From positions 1 to 7,096 of the forward strand of contig JAJQCI010000048.1 in the NCBI GenBank assembly GCA_021202835.1: a stretch of DNA of 7,096 nucleotides. The letters are read 5' to 3'. Of this stretch, positions 1 to 5,500 are shown one piece after another. Source of the stretch: Clostridiales bacterium (GTDB lineage: Bacteria; Bacillota; Clostridia; Lachnospirales; CAG-274). How positions within the stretch are numbered: position 1 is the first letter of the stretch; every line of letters starts with the position of its first letter. The position numbers and the translations under genes are program-made. Below the pieces are notes generated by a model. It ran no database searches and was not told where the DNA came from. It saw nothing but the letters and a program-made list of their open reading frames with translations.

Positions 1-2
1 CC

Positions 3-31
3 ATTATATTATTTCCAATAATGTTTGTCAA
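3..31 (-). promoter_or_regulatory. Perfect sigma-A-type promoter firing off the left edge
   Basis: On the minus strand TTGACA (31-26), a 17-bp spacer (25-9) and TATAAT (8-3) match the housekeeping consensus at all 12 positions with ideal spacing. Transcription would start just outside the window, so the gene it drives is not visible. It implies that the next gene on the left is a separate transcription unit rather than simply read from isdE. Confidence 0.8.
8..22. promoter_or_regulatory. Operator-like palindrome inside the promoter spacer
   Basis: ATTATT-TCC-AATAAT is a perfect 6-bp dyad with a 3-bp centre. It fills most of the spacer between the -35 and -10 boxes and overlaps the first base of the -10 box. 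A protein bound here would block RNA polymerase. I cannot assign it to Fur, PerR or another known regulator: the arms are in the opposite order from the Fur GATAAT-ATTATC pattern. In an AT-rich spacer, chance is possible. Confidence 0.35.
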
Positions 32-54
32 TATTTTATTTAAGAAAAAGTCTT

Positions 55-81
55 CCGGTTAAATTTGCCCGGTTAAATTTG
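55..81. repeat. Tandem direct repeat of a 13-bp unit, CCGGTTAAATTTG
   Basis: CCGGTTAAATTTG occurs at 55-67 and again, identically, at 69-81 with one base between. The second copy runs into AAATTTGATTT (75-85), which recurs imperfectly as ACATTTGATTT at 122-132 on the far side of the 87-121 hairpin. No function is recognised. Confidence 0.7.
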
Positions 82-86
82 ATTTT

Positions 87-121
87 AACAGTTCAGCCGT
101 GCAGGGCAAGGCTGAACTGTT
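87..121 (-). terminator. Strong hairpin downstream of isdE, probable transcript end without a U-tract
   Basis: AACAGTTCAGCC (87-98) and GGCTGAACTGTT (110-121) are perfect 12-bp arms around an 11-nt loop. The loop can extend the stem by TGC/GCA (100-102 with 106-108) after one G-A mismatch. Its position, 93 nt after the isdE stop and before the promoter at 3-31, suits an end-of-operon element. In minus-strand RNA it is followed by AAAAUCAAAUUU rather than a U-run, so intrinsic termination is uncertain; it may instead be a 3'-end stabiliser. Confidence 0.45.
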
Positions 122-214
122 ACATTTGATTTATAACAGGCAGGCCTAATATTTGTAATGACTGCATTATACCAAAATTCTCTGTCTGCATCACGTATAA
201 AATTGACAGTTTGT

Positions 215-1315
215 TTAGGGGAAGAGCATGGGCTCTAAGTCTGCCAGAGCTTGGGGATAATCGAAGGTGGCGCTCATGCCGAAAAGCATATAGTCTACAT
301 CGTAAACTCTGCCTTCCTGAACGGCTCGGAAGTGCTTCCAAATGTCATTTTCAGAGAACTCTTTTTCAAACATTTCAAGGGCTTCCTTGGGCAGACCATG
401 GGCTGTTCTTATAATTACGTCCGGGTCTTTGGCGAGGATTTCTTCGGTGTTTACTGTGAGAAAATCTTTTGTGTCATCGTGAAAAACATTTTCACCTCCG
501 GCAAGCTCAACGAGAGAGCCGGCATAAGAGTTTTGGGTTGCTACGAGATAGCTGCCGGGCAGACCCATAAGCACAAGAACTTTGGGTTTTTCGCCGCTGT
601 GCTTGCTGCTGTAGCTTTCCATAAATTCGTTATATTCGGCTATAATTGCCTCGGCTTCTTCGTTTTTGCCGTATTTATCGCCTATTAGCTCAACGCTGTC
701 ATACAAGCCCTTTACGCTTCTCAAATTTAAAAAGGTTGAATTTACGCCTATGTTGTCATAATGTATTTTTAAATCTCCTTCAAGAGTATCGGGGGTTAAT
801 ACATCTGTGGGGTTAAGACTTTTTATTATTTCCATATCCGGCGACATAGGTGTTCCCACCGTTGTTACACCGTCATATCTTGAAGCTATGGCTGATACGG
901 TTGTTTCGGGAACGCCTACAAGGCTTAAGCCCAGCCTGTCGGTTATATCGCAGATTGAGGCTGAGGTTGCCACAATTCGGGTGCCTTCGGGGGCAGTTGT
1001 TTCAGCAGGCTTGTCGGCATTTGCTGCGGCTTGACTGTTCGTCTGTTTTGCTCCCGATTCGGCTTTTTCCATAATTTCCTCATTTACCTTTTCACCGGAA
1101 GAGCCTTCCTGTGCTGCTGAGGTTTCCTCTGCCGAAGCCTCTTCCGCCGTCTCTTCCTCATTTGCCTCAGCAGCCGTTTCATCTTCGGAAACAGTCTCGT
1201 TTTCCTCTGTTACGGCGGTTGTGTTTTCTTCTGCCGATTCTTCCGAAGAACTTCCACAGCCAACAGCAAAGGCGGAACACATCAAAAGAACAATTAAACA
1301 TTTAAAAAATTTCAA
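215..1315 (-). CDS. isdE: IsdE/HtsA-type heme ABC transporter substrate-binding lipoprotein
   Basis: 366 residues with a TTG start; AAGGAGG lies 8 nt upstream and no better start is nearby. The signal peptide (MKFFKCLIVLL) ends in AFAVGC, so Cys20 is the predicted lipidated residue. Residues 21-110 are a long low-complexity Glu/Thr/Ala-rich tether. Residues ~112-366 form a Peripla_BP_2 (class III) binding domain strongly resembling staphylococcal IsdE, with VGTPMSPD, PKVLVLMGLPGSYLVAT, ELAGGENV, RTAHGLPKEA and NDIWKHFRAVQEGRVYDV. IsdE binds heme through a Met and a His; the corresponding residues here appear to be Met157 (GTPM) and His306 (TAHG). Both are present, so heme is the likely ligand. 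The stop codon of the upstream SLH gene overlaps this ribosome site, indicating one mRNA and probable translational coupling. No permease or ATPase follows in the 214 bp to the window edge. The ligand call rests on recognised similarity rather than a search. Confidence 0.93.
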   Translation of the reverse strand: MKFFKCLIVLLMCSAFAVGCGSSSEESAEENTTAVTEENETVSEDETAAEANEEETAEEASAEETSAAQEGSSGEKVNEEIMEKAESGAKQTNSQAAANADKPAETTAPEGTRIVATSASICDITDRLGLSLVGVPETTVSAIASRYDGVTTVGTPMSPDMEIIKSLNPTDVLTPDTLEGDLKIHYDNIGVNSTFLNLRSVKGLYDSVELIGDKYGKNEEAEAIIAEYNEFMESYSSKHSGEKPKVLVLMGLPGSYLVATQNSYAGSLVELAGGENVFHDDTKDFLTVNTEEILAKDPDVIIRTAHGLPKEALEMFEKEFSENDIWKHFRAVQEGRVYDVDYMLFGMSATFDYPQALADLEPMLFP

Positions 1316-1323
1316 AATCGGTT

Positions 1324-1330
1324 CCTCCTT
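1324..1330 (-). promoter_or_regulatory. Ribosome binding site of isdE overlapping the upstream stop codon
   Basis: On the minus strand the sequence reads AAGGAGG, then 8 nt, then TTG. The last two A's of the upstream TAA stop (1329-1331) are the first two bases of this site. This near-perfect site is what justifies the TTG start of the lipoprotein, and the overlap suggests that termination of the SLH gene feeds initiation of isdE. Confidence 0.85.
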
Positions 1331-2426
1331 AATTTCCGTAGTATTCCGAGTAGTTGCTTATCATTGAAGCAACGTCCGCTCTTGTTGCGGCAGATGTGTA
1401 ATCATAGCCGTTTGTGTTCTGCTTTGTTATGATGCCGGCTTTGCCTGCTGTTATGACATTTTCCTTTGCCCATTCGCTTACGCCTGTTGTGCCGGGGGAA
1501 ATGCTCTTTGTTTCAAGGGCTGTGCCTTTGTAAGCTGCATATTTAACAAGAATTATTGCCGCCTGTTCACAGGTGACGGGGCTGTCGGGGCTGAAGGAGG
1601 TTTCGCTCATTCCGTTTACAATTCCGTTTTTGTTTGCCCATGCAATGTAAGGGGCGTAATATTTTGAATTGTCAACATCCGAAAAAGTACAGCTGCCGGA
1701 AATATCCTCACCGCTGAGTCTGCCCAAAACGGTTACAAACATACCTCTTGTCATAGAGGAATCAGGTTCAAAGGTCGTCTCTGTTGTGCCACTGAACAAG
1801 CCCTTGTTTACAACATTTTTGATTTCGCTTTCAGCCCAGTGGCCGTTTATGTCTGTCAGCTTGTCTCCCGGTTCTTCCGCTGCAATTTCTTCTTTTTCTT
1901 CCTGTTCGTCAAGGCTGCCCTCGGAGGCTTCTGCTGTTGACAGGTCGCAGTTCCAATAGAAGCAAACATCTCTGCCCATTGGGGCAACATACATCTGCAC
2001 TCTAATATAGCTGTCTGCCGAGGGGGCAGTGAATTTTATATCCGCACTGTCATTTGATGAGCTTTCCTTTAAAACAACGTATGTTACATCTTCGTAGCTG
2101 CCTTTGGGTTCTGTTTGAACAGCAAAGCGAATGTTTGAGAGATTGCTGTACAAAAGCATACGCATTGTTATAACAGCCCCGTCATCTGTCTGTTCCACAA
2201 CAGCCTTTTCATAAACTGCACTTCTGCACATTCCTTCCCCAAGCTCCGCATTGGCTGTTCCGCCGTCGTCTGTTTTGCCTGTGTCCGGGTTTAAATAATG
2301 TGTTTCCGTTGACACCGTATATGTACCGTTAGCCAAGCTGTCTGCTCCAAATGAATTAACTCCCAAAGTTCCTGCCGCAATACCTAAAGCAAGAACAACC
2401 GAAACCGCTTTTTTAAATATTTTCAT
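1329..2426 (-). CDS. Secreted SLH protein with one Shp-like NEAT heme-binding domain
   Basis: 365 residues, ATG start with AAAGGA 8 nt upstream. Residues 1-28 form a signal peptide (MKIFKK, then a hydrophobic core, cleavage near SFGA/DS). Residues ~31-163 form a NEAT-superfamily beta domain. Its end, VAPMGRDVCFYW (148-159), resembles the PMGR-V-F segment of streptococcal Shp, and GEGMCRSAVY (63-72) fills the place of the NEAT distal helix. Met66 and Met150 are therefore candidate paired axial heme ligands, as in Shp (bis-methionine). An acidic linker (~164-187) leads to three SLH repeats (~188-238, 246-300, 308-365). The first two are clear paralogues of those in the neighbouring giant protein; the third is degenerate. 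The TRAE motifs are altered: TRGM, TCEQ and TRAD. Cys67, Cys155 and Cys160 in the heme domain are unusual for a surface protein. Inferred role: intermediate heme carrier passing heme to the IsdE-like lipoprotein. Heme binding itself is predicted, not shown. Confidence 0.88.
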   Translation of the reverse strand: MKIFKKAVSVVLALGIAAGTLGVNSFGADSLANGTYTVSTETHYLNPDTGKTDDGGTANAELGEGMCRSAVYEKAVVEQTDDGAVITMRMLLYSNLSNIRFAVQTEPKGSYEDVTYVVLKESSSNDSADIKFTAPSADSYIRVQMYVAPMGRDVCFYWNCDLSTAEASEGSLDEQEEKEEIAAEEPGDKLTDINGHWAESEIKNVVNKGLFSGTTETTFEPDSSMTRGMFVTVLGRLSGEDISGSCTFSDVDNSKYYAPYIAWANKNGIVNGMSETSFSPDSPVTCEQAAIILVKYAAYKGTALETKSISPGTTGVSEWAKENVITAGKAGIITKQNTNGYDYTSAATRADVASMISNYSEYYGN

Positions 2427-2434
2427 ATTATCGT

Positions 2435-2440
2435 TCCTTT
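2435..2440 (-). promoter_or_regulatory. Ribosome binding site of the Shp-like SLH gene
   Basis: The minus strand reads AAAGGA, then 8 nt (ACGATAAT), then ATG at 2426. It supports the start chosen for the 365-residue protein, which is followed directly by a well-formed signal peptide. Confidence 0.7.
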
Positions 2441-2476
2441 CCGTATAATTTTTTACTGTATTCTTAAACCCAATTC

Positions 2477-2502
2477 GGGAAGGCCGATTTCTCAGCCTTC
2501 CC
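2477..2502 (-). promoter_or_regulatory. GC-rich hairpin in the gap between the two SLH genes
   Basis: GGGAAGGC (2477-2484) and GCCTTCCC (2495-2502) are perfect 8-bp arms around a 10-nt loop. In minus-strand RNA the hairpin is preceded by U6 (2504-2509) and followed by GAAUUGGG, so it lacks the trailing U-run of an intrinsic terminator. It may be an mRNA-stability or processing element in the leader of the Shp-like gene, or a remnant terminator. An alternative 5-bp pairing (2499-2503 with 2512-2516) would exclude it. Confidence 0.5.
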
Positions 2503-2522
2503 TAAAAAAGGAGGGATTTATG

Positions 2523-2548
2523 AAAAACTAAAATATTGTTTAGTTTTT
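2523..2548 (-). terminator. AT-rich inverted repeat after the giant gene, possible weak terminator
   Basis: AAAAACTAAA (2523-2532) and TTTAGTTTTT (2539-2548) form a perfect 10-bp stem with a 6-nt loop. It lies 13 nt downstream of the giant gene's TAA (2562-2564), and in minus-strand RNA its second arm ends in UUUUU. The stem has only one G-C pair, so termination would be weak and partial. Partial read-through would let the downstream heme genes share the transcript at a different level. Confidence 0.35.
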
Positions 2549-2561
2549 ATCTTAATCCTGT

Positions 2562-5500
2562 TTACATGTATTCATCAATGAATCTTAAAAGCATAACTGC
2601 TATCTCTGCTCTTGTTGCTTCGCCCTTGGGGTCAAAGCTGCCGTCTGTACGTCCGTTTATGATACCTGCGGCTGCAAGTGCATTAACACTTTCCTGAGCC
2701 CAGCTGCTGATTTTGTCGCTGTCTGTGAAGTCTGCGGAATAGACGGCTTTAAGTTCGATTCCTTCATTTTCTGCGAACTTGCAGAGAATAAGTGCCATCT
2801 GCTCTCTTGTTATATTTGCATAGGGGGCAAATGTATCTTCGTCCATACCCTTTACAATATCATTTGCTGCTGCGTAGCCAACGTATGAATAGAAGTAATC
2901 GTCGGAATTTACGTCATTAAAGCTCATTTCATAAGACTTGTTTGTGTCAATTCCCTTAAGTCTGCCGAGAACTGTTACAAACATTGCTCTTGTTGTGGCA
3001 ATATCGGGACCGAAAGAGTTTTCGTCAACACCGTTAAACAGTCCCATCTCAGCTGCTCTTATGATATATTCCTCAGCCCAGTGGCCCTCAATATCATCGA
3101 AAAGCTGACCGTCTGCTTCGGCTTCTTCTTCAACATCTTCAATTTCTTCTGCGATTTCCTCTGCTTCGTCTGTGGGAACTACCGCAAAAAGACCGAATTC
3201 TTTAACGGTAAGAACATAATATTCGCCGTCTTCCGAAATTTCATATTCAAGCTCTGTTAAGTAAGCCTCTGAGTTATCCTCTGAAACAACTCTGTAAATA
3301 ACAACATTTTCGCCGTATGCTTCTATAACGGGAATATACACTTCCGCTGTTCCGCTCGGGCTTACTTCCGAGCCGTTTGCGTCTTCGGCGCTTATGCTGT
3401 AGAGGGTAAAGCCGCCGTTTATAAGGCTCTCAGCTGTTTCATAGTCGCTGCCGTCTGAAACAGCTTCCGCAGTAAATGTTACGTCATCGTCGAATATATA
3501 AGCGTCTGCTTTAATCTTAATTCCCGTTGTGTCGCTTGTATAGCTTGTTAAGCTTCCGCTTGAACCGCTTGAACTTGAGCTTCCGCTTGCCGTTGTTGAA
3601 TTTTGTGTAAGTGTAGCGCTGCTGTCAGCCGCTGTCATATTGTTCCATGAAAGCTTAAGCCTTGCGGCAATATAGCCGCCGTCGTTTTCGGTAATTCCGT
3701 CCATAGGCGTATAAGGCACGCTTATTTCAACAGGGATATATTCGCTTTCAAGGTCTGTTGTTGTAAAGCTGAACAGAGTAACGTAGCTGAATGTATGTTC
3801 TGTTCCGTCATATCTTGTGTTTGTTGTAAACTTGTCTGTGTCATCAACGGAAATAGAAACCTCGCTGCTCTTTATTCCCTGCAGAGCCGAGGTGTAGCCG
3901 CTTACGGAAACGGGATTTGTAGCAATCTGAACCTTTGCGCTTGTTCCGTTATTGCTTACGGTTACAAGAGCCTGTCTGTTGTTGTCAAAGGCAGAATCGC
4001 CCATTGAAGCCTGATCTAAGTTTGCATTCCAAAGATATATGTCCATCCAATACTTTCCGTCCTCTATTTCACTGTCGGATGAAGATGAAGAGGAGGAAGC
4101 CGTAAATCTAATGTCTGTAGAGCTTACTGCAGAGGAAACACCGTCTTTAACAGCAACTGCATAGATCGTAACCGTCTCACTTGTACCTGTTACGGTAAAC
4201 TCACCGCCGTAAAGGTTTGAGCTTTCGGAGGGAACAGAACCGTCTGTTGTATAGTAAATTTCAGCACCGTCCTCTGCTGTTATTTTTACTGTTACGGTTT
4301 GATTGTTTGTGGGTGATGAATCGGAAACAGTTATTTCGGGAGATTCAACCTGAATTTCTGTTTCTGCATCTTCAACAACAACTGCATTTGCCCAGTCAAG
4401 CTCAAGTCTTGCCGCTTGGTCAAAGCCTTCCATAGCATCGGAGCTTATACGAATGTAAATAACATCTTCCTTTTCGCTGTCACGTTCCATTGTGAAAACT
4501 CTGGGGAATTCGTAGGTTGTTTCATCTCCGGTTGTATAATTAAGACCGTAGTCTGTAAAATATTCGGCTATGTCGGCTGAAATTTCATAGGTTGAATTAT
4601 TCCACCAGTCATAGTTCATTGAATCTGCCGAGGGGTAGCTCCAAAGCTTTGTTAAGTGGCCGTAAAGCCCTGCGTAGTAAACTGCCTTAACGGTAAGCCT
4701 AACTGTGCTCTTTCCGTCTTTCACTGTTACAATTGCGTTTCCATCAAGGGCATCATTTCCCATTGATGTCGAGCCTTGGTTTACCTCACTCATCATAACA
4801 ACGGGAACACTGTAAACAACAGCCTCGGAATCTTCGTCATCGCCGTCATCGCCCTTATCTTCCTGTACCTCTGTTAATGTATCAGTATCAATAACAATTC
4901 TTACAATATGTGTCATTGTTCCGACTGGAGTATTAACCACAAGCTGAACATTTTCCACATCGTCAATACTGTCAAGCTCAACCAAAACGTAATTATAGCC
5001 CTCGTCGTCTGTTGAAACCTCCAAAACAGTGTAATTTTCACCGTCAAGAGCCTGTGAAATATCGCCTATCATTGAATTTGTATAGGCTAATTTTACATAT
5101 ACCTTACCGTCTGTTACCGTTATGGGAACATCAGTTGTTGTAAAATAACTGCCTGCACTTGATATCTCGTCTGAATCCGATTTTAATATTGATATGTCGG
5201 CAGTATAATCTCCGTCGGCAACATATTTTTTAAGAGTATCGCCGTCAACGGCAATTCTTACAATGTGGGTCATTGTTCCGACTGGAGTATTAACCACAAG
5301 CTGAACATTTTCCACATCGTCAATACTGTCAAGCTCAACCAAAACGTAATTATAGCCCTCGTCGTCTGTTGAAACCTCCAAAACAGTGTAATTTTCACCG
5401 TCAAGAGCCTGTGAAATATCGCCTATCATTGAATTTGTATAGGCTAATTTTACATATACCTTGCCGTCTGTTACCGTAATGGGAACATCTGTTGTCGTAA

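Noticed and set aside
203..208. Plus-strand TTGACA as a -35 box.
   Set aside because: No -10-like hexamer occurs 16-18 bp downstream, and no plus-strand gene follows.
211..1305. Several plus-strand open frames of 64-145 codons opposite isdE.
   Set aside because: They lie antisense to a confidently identified gene, have no convincing ribosome sites and give low-complexity or motif-free translations.
2418..2431. GATAAT next to the Shp-like start codon as a Fur box.
   Set aside because: Only one half-site matches; the second half (TGAAAAT) does not resemble ATTATC.
2443..2450. TATAAT on the plus strand or TTATAC on the minus strand as a promoter for the Shp-like gene.
   Set aside because: No -35 box lies at proper spacing. 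On the minus strand the start site would fall within or beyond the ribosome site, and the plus strand has no gene to drive.
2510..2532. Plus-strand AAGGAGGGATTTATG, which looks like a ribosome site and start codon.
   Set aside because: The frame is ATG AAA AAC TAA, only three codons, and lies inside the AT-rich stem. It is not a gene.
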